Source: Candidatus Dojkabacteria bacterium (GTDB lineage: Bacteria; Patescibacteriota; Dojkabacteria; SC72; JAHDCA01). Taken from it: a stretch of 7,076 nt of DNA. The notes beneath the pieces are model-generated. The model saw only the letters and a program-made list of their open reading frames with translations. It was not told the origin of the DNA and did no database searches. Position 1 is the stretch's first letter. Each line of letters starts with the position of its first letter. Shown here piece by piece: positions 1 through 5,797 of this stretch. Location of the stretch: assembly GCA_020630115.1 (NCBI GenBank), contig JAHDCA010000050.1:1-7076 (forward strand). The letters run 5' to 3'. A program made the position numbers and the translations under genes.

Positions 1-112
1 ACTCAAGAGCCTTAAGATTTTCAATAATTTCTTCTGATTCTGAATGATCTTCAAAGATCATTTTTAATACATCAGAATATTGATATCTTTTTTCTACCTG
101 AACCTCTAGCAT
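1..112 (-). CDS. Partial unknown acidic protein (N-terminal 37 residues)
   Basis: An open frame begins with ATG at 112-110 and runs off the left edge without a stop, giving 37 codons. The visible protein starts MLEVQVEKRYQYSDVLKMIF and continues with an acidic, probably helical stretch rich in Glu and Ser (about residues 21-37). I do not recognise a family, and too little is visible to assign one. The start is supported by an extended -10 box (TGATATAAT) ending 8 nt before the ATG, and no Shine-Dalgarno sequence is present. The gene lies 38 bp downstream of the 94-residue membrane protein gene on the same strand, so the two could be co-transcribed. A perfect 20-bp palindrome sits inside the reading frame at 43-62. 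The frame could be real or chance; the promoter-like sequence and the unbroken frame favour real. Confidence 0.5.
   Translation of the reverse strand, partial: MLEVQVEKRYQYSDVLKMIFEDHSESEEIIENLKALE
43..62. repeat. Perfect 20-bp palindrome inside the left-edge gene
   Basis: The two 9-base arms AATGATCTT and AAGATCATT are exact reverse complements separated by CA. Read as RNA this gives an 8-bp stem with a TCAA loop on the plus strand, followed by a short T run at 61-65. It lies within the minus-strand partial gene. It could be an operator, a weak terminator for plus-strand transcripts, or a coincidence of coding sequence. Confidence 0.45.
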
Positions 113-120
113 AGCCGAGG

Positions 121-129
121 ATTATATCA
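121..129 (-). promoter_or_regulatory. Extended -10 promoter for the left-edge gene
   Basis: Read on the minus strand this is TGATATAAT, a perfect TATAAT hexamer with the extended TGn element. It ends 8 nt before the ATG at 112, which puts the expected transcription start at or next to the start codon. No convincing -35 box is seen at the usual spacing, as is common for extended -10 promoters. Confidence 0.6.
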
Positions 130-150
130 CACTATAAGATACCAACTAGC

Positions 151-435
151 CTATTTACTGTTATTCTCTGAGTAAGTATAGATAATCCAGTACTTCTTAA
201 TCGAATTCAGTGATATTGAAGTGATAGCGTAACCCAAAGTTGGCAGTAAAGCTGAGATGAATGGGCTTTCAATATTGAGAATATACATCAATATGAGCAT
301 TATTAGATAGTTCATAAAGATAACTAAACCATGCTTCAAGACACTTGTATTCCAATCCTGCTGAATTTTTAATGTTCTTATATCATCATGCAAAGTGTCT
401 AGCTCTTTCTTAAGACTAAATAGTTCCTGTTCCAT
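151..435 (-). CDS. Small two-helix membrane protein of unknown function (94 aa)
   Basis: The protein has a charged, heptad-like N-terminal segment (about residues 2-28, MEQELFSLKKELDTLHDDIR), then a hydrophobic segment at about 35-53 and another at about 57-77. It ends in a short polar tail. The likely form is a hairpin membrane protein with a cytoplasmic coiled coil that could mediate oligomerisation or partner binding. No catalytic motif is visible and I do not recognise a family. The ATG at 435 is chosen because it is the first start in the frame and lies 6 nt after an extended -10 box (TGATATTCT). There is no Shine-Dalgarno sequence. The gene is 123 bp downstream of the nucleotidyltransferase on the same strand and appears to have its own promoter. 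The stop is TAG at 153-151. Alternating charged and hydrophobic segments make it unlikely to be a chance frame. Confidence 0.7.
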   Translation of the reverse strand: MEQELFSLKKELDTLHDDIRTLKIQQDWNTSVLKHGLVIFMNYLIMLILMYILNIESPFISALLPTLGYAITSISLNSIKKYWIIYTYSENNSK

Positions 436-441
436 ATATAT

Positions 442-450
442 AGAATATCA
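442..450 (-). promoter_or_regulatory. Extended -10 promoter for the 94-aa membrane protein
   Basis: Read on the minus strand this is TGATATTCT, a TGn element plus a -10 hexamer that differs from consensus at two positions. It is preceded by a T-rich tract (read from 460 to 451) and followed by only six bases (ATATAT) before the ATG at 435. The geometry predicts a leaderless transcript. No clear -35 box is seen. Confidence 0.5.
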
Positions 451-558
451 AAAAAAAGAAACGCTTTCATCCAAGTACTTTTGCCAGTTTATTTAATTAG
501 TATCTTCAAATCTTTGTCCCAAAATTGTATGAATATTTCATTTGAACATCCTTTTAAC

Positions 559-1302
559 TCAATTATTCATATCTTCGAAATTGTATTCGTAAAACACAAC
601 CTTCCCTTGCATAAAGTTCTTCAACTGGGGAGTAAATCTCTTATAGCTATATAGAAATCTGAAAATAGTTTGACATAAATATGAGAGGAAATTCAGAGGT
701 ATAAACAGAAAGTTACGACTGCTATCTACTTGTGCATATTTTGTATCTATGACTAAGCCGAATCTTCGCATCCAATGATTTTCAGCTAGAACTTTCAGAT
801 AGTACTCGCTATTGTAAATTGGGATCATGTATATAAACTCATGCAAAGAATAGATATTTTTATTTACTTTAGAAAGCGCTCTTTCTTCTACAATAAAATT
901 CGGACAAAATTTTAAGTGAGTATTAGCAATCCTTGACCTCCTTAATTTAAATGTAAAAAGATTACCAAGCATTAGTAGTAATCTATATAACCACGCAGTG
1001 TTATTGCGAACCACTATATATAAGTCGATGTCATCGCCGACTTGATACTTACCAGAAGCTACTGAGCCTGTAATTCCTATGAACTTAACAAATCCCCTTA
1101 AATAAATATAACCTAAGTTATCAATTGCATATGAGATAGCGAAGTTCGTTTCCTTTGTATTCTTAACCTCGTTTGAATTATCGAATTTGTGCCCCTCTTC
1201 ACGGAAGAATTTGGATATAGTACTTTTCGATAAACCTAAACCCATACTCTTTCTTATCTTGTACAAAGAACTTAGGGTATCTGATACAATGTTATTAGCC
1301 AT
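559..1302 (-). CDS. Pol-beta superfamily nucleotidyltransferase domain protein (247 aa)
   Basis: The protein carries the signature of the MNT/Pol-beta nucleotidyltransferase fold. Gly79-Ser80 is followed by ten residues and then Asp91-Ile92-Asp93-Leu94, the GSx10DxD metal- and NTP-binding motif, in the stretch GSVASGKYQVGDDIDLYIVV. Further along are a Cys-Pro-Asn segment (133-135), a HEF segment (154-156) and an Asn-x-Trp (175-177). I recall these from an uncharacterised nucleotidyltransferase group common in CPR genomes. Substrate and product are unknown; transfer of a nucleotide to a small molecule, RNA or protein is the family-level expectation. Residues 1-60 are probably a helical N-terminal region. 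Residues 197-220 are hydrophobic and aromatic and may contact a membrane or form a buried helix. The start at 1302 is 15 bp from the divergent PrgI-like gene, and the stop is TGA at 561-559. Confidence 0.8.
   Translation of the reverse strand: MANNIVSDTLSSLYKIRKSMGLGLSKSTISKFFREEGHKFDNSNEVKNTKETNFAISYAIDNLGYIYLRGFVKFIGITGSVASGKYQVGDDIDLYIVVRNNTAWLYRLLLMLGNLFTFKLRRSRIANTHLKFCPNFIVEERALSKVNKNIYSLHEFIYMIPIYNSEYYLKVLAENHWMRRFGLVIDTKYAQVDSSRNFLFIPLNFLSYLCQTIFRFLYSYKRFTPQLKNFMQGKVVFYEYNFEDMNN
1282..1290 (+). promoter_or_regulatory. Candidate extended -10 promoter for the T4SS-like operon
   Basis: The sequence TGATACAAT fits an extended -10 box (TGn plus TACAAT). It lies inside the first codons of the divergent nucleotidyltransferase gene. 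Transcription would start near 1297, giving a leader of about 20 nt to the ATG at 1318, with no Shine-Dalgarno sequence in it. An identical copy at 1311-1319 overlaps the start codon and is too close to serve the same start. Confidence 0.4.
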
Positions 1303-1309
1303 TTAATCG

Positions 1310-1315
1310 ATGATA
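1310..1315 (-). promoter_or_regulatory. Candidate -10 box for the nucleotidyltransferase gene
   Basis: On the minus strand this reads TATCAT and ends 7 nt before the ATG at 1302. The distance matches the boxes upstream of the two other minus-strand genes. It overlaps the second copy of the 10-bp direct repeat, so transcription of the two divergent genes would compete for the same DNA. No good -35 box is seen. Confidence 0.35.
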
Positions 1316-1317
1316 CA

Positions 1318-2370
1318 ATGAAACAACACGCTATTCCACAAAATGTATTAGACGTAGAATTCAAGTTATTTGGTTTCTTTACTATAAAGGAATTCGTTTA
1401 CCTCGCAGTAGGGCTTGGCTCGTCGGGTTTAGTCTTTTATTCATGGACCAACACTCTTGCCAATAGACCTGGTCTTCCTGGACTTGTGGCAATACCTATT
1501 GGGATAGTCTTGCTTTTACTCACAATATTTATTGTGTTCATACCTGTTAATGATATGAAGGCAGACAAGTTTCTCTCAAACTATATCCGAGCTATACTTG
1601 CTCCGACTTTAAGGATATGGCGAAATCGAAAGTTTGATGAGAAGCTAGACCAAATCACAAAAGCAAGAGCTGCACAAGTTACAACTGGCACAATGGACAG
1701 AAGCGTCACTGACTCCTTAGACCCGGACTCGCCAGCTAGTATAAAATCAGTAGGTCTTGCCAAAGAATTAGACACATTTGAGAGTAAACAGACACAAGCT
1801 ATAGATGCTGAGGAGCAGGAAAGATTAAATCAATTAGAAGCTCAGATTAGTCAAATTGACCCAGCTACTCAAAACAACAAAACTGAAGATCAAGTTAGTA
1901 TAGAAAGATCTGAAAAAGTTGATCAATACGAAACTTCAACAGCAACTGAATCAATAAATTCAGTTTTAGATTCTTCAACGAAAATAAGCTTAGAGGCTGA
2001 ATCGACTCCTCCAAGCCAAAGTAATGTACAAGCTACCCAAAGAGTTATAATTGTTAATCAAGATACAATTACAAAGTATCAATTAGACTTAGCGAATTTC
2101 TCCCCTAATGCCAACACTTTGAATTTCTTCGTATGCGACATCAACAATACTCCCCAAACCAATGTTGAATACCTTATTGCATTGAATGGCAAGCTAGTTA
2201 CTGAGGGTAAAACTGATGGTAATGGCTGGTTAACATCTTCAGAGTTACCTGATGGCAATTATCATGTCGTTTTCAAATCTGTTAATATGGATATACCAAT
2301 TGTAGATTTTGATTTGAGTAAAGATTCAAGTCGACCAATTAAGGTTTTAGCTCTAAACAGAAATGGCTGA
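1318..2370 (+). CDS. PrgI-family T4SS membrane protein with long C-terminal extension (350 aa)
   Basis: The N-terminus (residues 1-30, including PQNVLDVEFKLFGFFTIKEF) matches the PrgI family, small inner-membrane proteins found beside VirB4 in type IV secretion systems of Gram-positives and CPR bacteria. Two hydrophobic helices follow, at about 24-43 and 55-76, then a basic segment (about 80-110). Typical PrgI proteins end shortly after this. Here about 130 polar residues follow, rich in Gln, Ser, Thr and Glu (about 112-240), then a compact C-terminal domain (about 241-350). That domain contains TDGNGWLTSSELPDGNYHVV, which resembles the NGxxxxxxLxxGxY pattern of Cna-B or carboxypeptidase-regulatory beta-sandwich domains. 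I infer a membrane anchor carrying a protein-binding domain on a flexible stalk. It is the first gene of the operon, and its TGA stop overlaps the next gene by 8 bp. The start is fixed by the family-typical N-terminus. Confidence 0.82.
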   Translation: MKQHAIPQNVLDVEFKLFGFFTIKEFVYLAVGLGSSGLVFYSWTNTLANRPGLPGLVAIPIGIVLLLLTIFIVFIPVNDMKADKFLSNYIRAILAPTLRIWRNRKFDEKLDQITKARAAQVTTGTMDRSVTDSLDPDSPASIKSVGLAKELDTFESKQTQAIDAEEQERLNQLEAQISQIDPATQNNKTEDQVSIERSEKVDQYETSTATESINSVLDSSTKISLEAESTPPSQSNVQATQRVIIVNQDTITKYQLDLANFSPNANTLNFFVCDINNTPQTNVEYLIALNGKLVTEGKTDGNGWLTSSELPDGNYHVVFKSVNMDIPIVDFDLSKDSSRPIKVLALNRNG

Positions 2371-3013
2371 ACAAAAACAAAGACAAAGAAAAAATAGACA
2401 CAAAGTTAAAGACTCAACCCAAGATCACCTGGAGATTTTGGATATCATCGATGATGTTCTAATAACTCGTAATGGTGGTGCAGCAATGATTCTTCAAACT
2501 AACGCTGTTAACTTCGACCTACTTTCTGAATACGAACAAGATAATAAAATCTATGCTTTTGCAGGTTTACTTAACTCATTAAATTTCCAAATCCAAATCC
2601 TCGTAAAAACACAAAGGATTGATATTACCAACTATCTCAAATACCTTGATAAGAAGAAGCAATCTAAGATGTCTGCTGGATTAGCAAGATTGTTAGATAT
2701 CTACTATGAATTCATCCAAAACCTTATTGTTACAAACGACGTTCTAGACAAAAATTTCTATATCGTAATCCCCTACAACCCCGCTGTCACCCTAGGTAAA
2801 GCAAAAATGAAAAGAAGCCGTAAGGCTGAGAATGCTGAGATCGTAAATTTCGATAAAGAAAAGTTAGTTGAGAAAGCCCGCTTCTTCTTACATCCCAAAA
2901 GAGACCATCTGATGAAACAACTTAGCAGAATGGGTCTAGATGCGGAAGTTGTAGAATCCGAAGAGTTGATTCAAGTCTTCTACGAAATATATAATCCTAG
3001 TATCGACGAATAA
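2363..3013 (+). CDS. TraC-like / VirB4 N-terminal-type T4SS protein (216 aa)
   Basis: After a basic start (residues 1-20), residues 21-92 contain the pattern I associate with the TraC-like domain found next to or at the front of VirB4 ATPases. The pattern is a hydrophobic strand (EILDIIDDVLITRNGGAAMI), then NFDLLSEYEQ (50-59), then a helix ending LLNSLNFQIQILVKTQRID (69-87). The FYIVIPY strand (132-138) and the closing YNP (210-212) are also typical. There is no nucleotide-binding motif, so the protein is probably a structural or regulatory partner of the ATPase at the cytoplasmic face of the membrane. It overlaps the PrgI-like gene by 8 bp (ATGGCTGA), and its TAA shares one base with the ATG of the VirB4 gene (TAATG). 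This indicates translational coupling and a fixed expression ratio. Residues 145-157 are notably basic (KAKMKRSRK). Confidence 0.8.
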   Translation: MAEQKQRQRKNRHKVKDSTQDHLEILDIIDDVLITRNGGAAMILQTNAVNFDLLSEYEQDNKIYAFAGLLNSLNFQIQILVKTQRIDITNYLKYLDKKKQSKMSAGLARLLDIYYEFIQNLIVTNDVLDKNFYIVIPYNPAVTLGKAKMKRSRKAENAEIVNFDKEKLVEKARFFLHPKRDHLMKQLSRMGLDAEVVESEELIQVFYEIYNPSIDE

Positions 3014-5481
3014 TGAATGACGATAGATTCCGAAAACAACCAGCGAAGTCAGCTTTGTCAAAGAAGTTTGAAGATAAGGCTAACAAACTAAACCCTCTTA
3101 AAAATGACAAGATTGAAAAGATCAAAAAAGAGGTCAGACAAGATCGCGAAAAGGCAAAAAGATTAAAGGATTCTGAAAGATTCGAAGAAACCAAGATAGA
3201 TGAGAAAAAAAGAAATTTCGGTCCCCTTCAAGGTATAGTTGATGTATTTCAAAACCTAAGAAAACCTAAAAGTGCTAAAGAAAGAGAAAAGTCGAAAAAG
3301 GAATTGATAGAGAAACGGGAACAATTAGTTGAAAAGGTTGAGGGTTTAGCTGTTAGAGATATTATTGCGCCTCTAGAGTTAGAAATCGACTTCAAGGATA
3401 TCGTTCTTGAAAAGACATATCACAGGACATATTTTGTTAGTGGTTACCCTAGGTTTGTTGGGCCTAATTGGCTCTCACCAATTATTAACTTCGAACACTC
3501 TCTAAGGATAAGTTCCTTTTACTACCCCGTCCCTACTGCAGAAATTCTTAAAAAACTTAAAAAGAAAATTGGTGAGATGGAAGCAACTCTTTACAGTCAG
3601 ATGGAGAAAAGAAAAGTTGTAGACCCTTCCATGAAAGTTGCACTTACCGATGCTCAACAGATGCAAGATGCTATCGCTGAAGGTACTGAAAAGTTTTTCC
3701 ACTTTGCAATGTACATTACTATTGAAGCAGAGGATAAAGATACTCTTGATAAGATTGGTAAAAATGTAATCAATACCTTGGCTGCTGTTAATGTACAAGC
3801 AAGGGCAGCATGGCTTCAGCAAGAACAAGGTTTTATTAGTACCCAACCTCTTGGAGTCGACAAACTTTTCATTACAAGGAATATGGATACGACCTCACTT
3901 GCAACGACTTTCCCATTTGTAACTTCTGAACTGACTATGGATCACGGAATCATGTATGGAATTAACCAACATAACAATTCATTAGTAATATTTGATCGCT
4001 TTGAGATGGAGAATGCAAACGCAGTTGTATTCGCAAAGTCAGGTGCAGGTAAATCGTACTTCATCAAATTAGAGGCTGTTCGGAGTATGATGATGGGAGC
4101 AGAGCTTATAATAATCGACCCAGAGAGAGAGTATGAGGATTTATGTGCCGCAGTTGAAGGTAGTTATATCTCATTTTCACAGGGTAAAGGTGATAAGATG
4201 AATCCTTTCGAACTTTCTGGGCTAGGAGATGAAGATGATGATGAGTTAAGAATGAAGATTCTAGCTTTACAAGGATTTTTCAAAATTATGCTTGGTGGTA
4301 ATCTTACAAATGTTGAGCAATCCATACTGGACCGGGCATTACTTTTGACTTACAGGGAAAAAGGCATCACTCTAGATCCAAAGACACAACGTAACGCTGA
4401 TTACCCTCTTTTAGAAGATTTATATAAAGTACTAAAAGGTATGTCAGATCCTGAAGCTAGAAATATGTCTAGTAGGCTTGAAAGATTTATTATCGGTAGT
4501 GGCGCAGGTGTTTTCAATGAGAGAAGTACAGTATCTCTTAATAACCCATTCACTGTATTCTCTATTCGTGATATGCCCGAAGAGCTAAAACCTATGGCGA
4601 TGTACCTTATGCTTGATTATATTTGGACTAAGGTTAGGCTTGATAAGAAAAGAAGAATCCTTATCGTTGATGAGGCTTGGTACATGATGCAAAGTGAAGA
4701 CTCAGCTAAATTCATGTATTCAATTGCAAAAAGAGCTCGTAAGTATTATCTTGGGCTTTCAACGATCACCCAGGATGTAGATGACTTCCTTAAAAATGAC
4801 ATGGGACGAGCAATTGTAACTAACAGTGCTATGCAATTCTTAATGAAGCAGAGTCCTTCTGCTATAGATAAGCTAGTACAAACTTTCAACTTATCACAAG
4901 GAGAATCACAATTCCTTCTAAATTGTGAAAAAGGTTCAGGACTTTTCTTTGCTGGTGCAAATCATGTTGAAATCCAAGTTGTATCAAGTCAAGCAGAGCA
5001 CGAATTAATTACAACTGACCCTAAAGATCTTGAGAAGATGAAAGAAAGCGGATACATGGTCAACGACCCTAATGATACACGTTCAATCCAAGAGCTATCT
5101 ATGATGTACTCTCCTGACGTCTCACAAGCATCAAACAAAGCTCAAGTTGATATTGAGTCTGAGAGAACAGCTCTAAGGAGATCAGTTACCGAGCGAAAGT
5201 CTGAAATCAAAGACCTAATGAAAAAAAGGATTGATTTAAATAGTCCTGACAGTCCAGAGGCAAACGCGCAGTTTAAGACATCAAGTCCAATATTAGAAGC
5301 TACAGAGGGATACACTGCTAGTGGATATAACCCACAAACTGGTGAGTTCAAAGGAGCTGATGGTCAAACCGCAGCTTACGGTTCTCTTACTGATAAAATC
5401 GCAGCAGAGCGTAAATCCTTAAAAGGAGATCGTACACATATTACACCGCAAGGTATTATTGGTGATGATGAAGATATCTAG
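3013..5481 (+). CDS. VirB4-family type IV secretion ATPase (822 aa)
   Basis: This is the energising AAA+/RecA-like ATPase of a type IV secretion-like machine, expected at the cytoplasmic side of the inner membrane. Walker A is AKSGAGKS (341-348) and Walker B is ILIVDEAW (549-556). The STITQDVDDF segment (583-592) is the downstream RecA-fold motif. Family-typical stretches include YFVSGYPR (140-147), the region before Walker A (YGINQHNNSLVIFDRF, 315-330) and IDPEREYEDL after it. All catalytic residues appear intact. Residues 1-112 are a highly charged, Lys/Glu-rich, coiled-coil-like extension ahead of the VirB4 fold. Residues from about 672 form a hydrophilic tail of about 150 residues with a likely helical segment and a disordered end. 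The TraC-like part is a separate upstream gene sharing one base. A 75-residue gene follows after 2 bp. HerA or FtsK is less likely given the PrgI neighbour. Confidence 0.93.
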   Translation: MNDDRFRKQPAKSALSKKFEDKANKLNPLKNDKIEKIKKEVRQDREKAKRLKDSERFEETKIDEKKRNFGPLQGIVDVFQNLRKPKSAKEREKSKKELIEKREQLVEKVEGLAVRDIIAPLELEIDFKDIVLEKTYHRTYFVSGYPRFVGPNWLSPIINFEHSLRISSFYYPVPTAEILKKLKKKIGEMEATLYSQMEKRKVVDPSMKVALTDAQQMQDAIAEGTEKFFHFAMYITIEAEDKDTLDKIGKNVINTLAAVNVQARAAWLQQEQGFISTQPLGVDKLFITRNMDTTSLATTFPFVTSELTMDHGIMYGINQHNNSLVIFDRFEMENANAVVFAKSGAGKSYFIKLEAVRSMMMGAELIIIDPEREYEDLCAAVEGSYISFSQGKGDKMNPFELSGLGDEDDDELRMKILALQGFFKIMLGGNLTNVEQSILDRALLLTYREKGITLDPKTQRNADYPLLEDLYKVLKGMSDPEARNMSSRLERFIIGSGAGVFNERSTVSLNNPFTVFSIRDMPEELKPMAMYLMLDYIWTKVRLDKKRRILIVDEAWYMMQSEDSAKFMYSIAKRARKYYLGLSTITQDVDDFLKNDMGRAIVTNSAMQFLMKQSPSAIDKLVQTFNLSQGESQFLLNCEKGSGLFFAGANHVEIQVVSSQAEHELITTDPKDLEKMKESGYMVNDPNDTRSIQELSMMYSPDVSQASNKAQVDIESERTALRRSVTERKSEIKDLMKKRIDLNSPDSPEANAQFKTSSPILEATEGYTASGYNPQTGEFKGADGQTAAYGSLTDKIAAERKSLKGDRTHITPQGIIGDDEDI

Positions 5482-5483
5482 AG

Positions 5484-5711
5484 ATGGACGATAAGAAAAA
5501 CCAAGAGATAGAAGTTTCGGAGGTAGAAAATTCAAGTAAATCTCAAGAAGTCGATGATTTAAGCTTATTAACTTCAAAAAATAGTGCTCTTAAGAAGCCT
5601 AACCTTGCCAAACCTCCAAAAAAACTTACAGCACAAGAGCAGCATATAGAAGAGATCAGTCGACAGTTTAGAAAAGGCTCAACACTCAGAAATCCTTTTA
5701 GAGGTCATTAA
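5484..5711 (+). CDS. Small hydrophilic T4SS-linked protein of unknown function (75 aa)
   Basis: The protein is acidic in its first half (about residues 1-30) and basic in its second, with a Lys/Pro-rich linker (about 37-48, KKPNLAKPPKKL). A possible helix at about 50-64 is followed by a basic C-terminus ending RKGSTLRNPFRGH. It has no membrane segment, signal peptide or known motif, and I do not recognise a family. Its ATG is 2 bp after the VirB4 stop, so it is probably translated by re-initiation as part of the operon. This position suggests an accessory partner of VirB4 or of the channel, such as an assembly factor or a protein that bridges to nucleic acid or membrane through its basic end. 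That is inference only. A short frame could be chance, but the tight coupling and biased composition favour a real gene. Confidence 0.68.
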   Translation: MDDKKNQEIEVSEVENSSKSQEVDDLSLLTSKNSALKKPNLAKPPKKLTAQEQHIEEISRQFRKGSTLRNPFRGH

Positions 5712-5729
5712 CTATCTTAGCTAGATAGT
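5711..5729 (+). terminator. Hairpin at the operon 3' end, possible weak terminator
   Basis: ACTATCT (5711-5717) and AGATAGT (5723-5729) are perfect inverted repeats around a TAGCT loop. The hairpin begins at the last base of the TAA stop of the 75-residue gene. The stem is AT-rich and is followed by ATATTT rather than a clean T run. It may be a weak terminator or an mRNA-end stabiliser, letting some transcription continue into the regulator gene. Confidence 0.4.
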
Positions 5730-5777
5730 ATATTTCAGCCCCTAACAAGAACCAATATTCTATAACTGGTTTACCGC

Positions 5778-5797
5778 TAGCAAATTACAATTTGCTA
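5778..5797. promoter_or_regulatory. Perfect 20-bp palindromic operator at the XRE regulator start
   Basis: TAGCAAATT and AATTTGCTA are exact reverse complements separated by AC. The right arm ends on the A of the ATG at 5797. Dimeric XRE/Cro-CI proteins commonly bind such near-contiguous palindromes. The position over the start codon and over a possible -10 box (TACAAT, 5786-5791) is what is expected for an autorepressor site. Binding has not been shown. As RNA it would also form a hairpin that could mask the start codon. Confidence 0.6.
5786..5791 (+). promoter_or_regulatory. Candidate -10 box for the XRE regulator
   Basis: TACAAT lies in the centre of the palindrome and ends 5 nt before the ATG, similar to the spacing at the minus-strand genes in this window. 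Alternative hexamers upstream are TATTCT (5756-5761) and TATAAC (5761-5766), which would give leaders of roughly 25-30 nt. No Shine-Dalgarno sequence precedes the ATG, which favours the leaderless option, but the choice is uncertain. Confidence 0.35.

Larger units (their letters stand above)
1282..1320. repeat. Pair of 10-bp direct repeats in the divergent start region
   Basis: The decamer TGATACAATG occurs exactly at 1282-1291 and again at 1311-1320, with a centre-to-centre distance of 29 bp. The first copy is within the nucleotidyltransferase coding start. The second ends with the ATG of the PrgI-like gene. The pair spans the whole 15-bp gap between the divergent genes and could be a duplicated promoter element or a pair of regulator half-sites. 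Confidence 0.5.

Noticed and set aside
506..541. An 11-codon minus-strand frame with a purine-rich AAAAGG upstream, just after the nucleotidyltransferase stop
   Set aside because: It is too short to support as a gene, it has no recognisable features, and such frames are expected by chance in AT-rich intergenic DNA.
559..1302. MNT/HEPN-type toxin-antitoxin module
   Set aside because: The nucleotidyltransferase motif is present, but no adjacent HEPN-domain gene is found. The neighbouring 94-residue protein is a membrane protein without the HEPN RxxxxH motif.
2368..2370. TGA reassigned to glycine, as in Gracilibacteria
   Set aside because: TGA ends the PrgI-like gene exactly at an 8-bp overlap with the next gene and also ends the nucleotidyltransferase. 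No conserved gene has an in-frame TGA.
3502..3846. A 114-codon minus-strand frame within the VirB4 gene, and several shorter antisense frames
   Set aside because: They lie opposite strongly supported coding sequence, show low-complexity or Cys/Phe-rich composition, and have no start signals.
1318..5711. Complete conjugative element or integrative element
   Set aside because: No relaxase, VirD4 coupling protein, integrase, oriT or att-type repeats are visible. groEL next door looks like ordinary chromosome.
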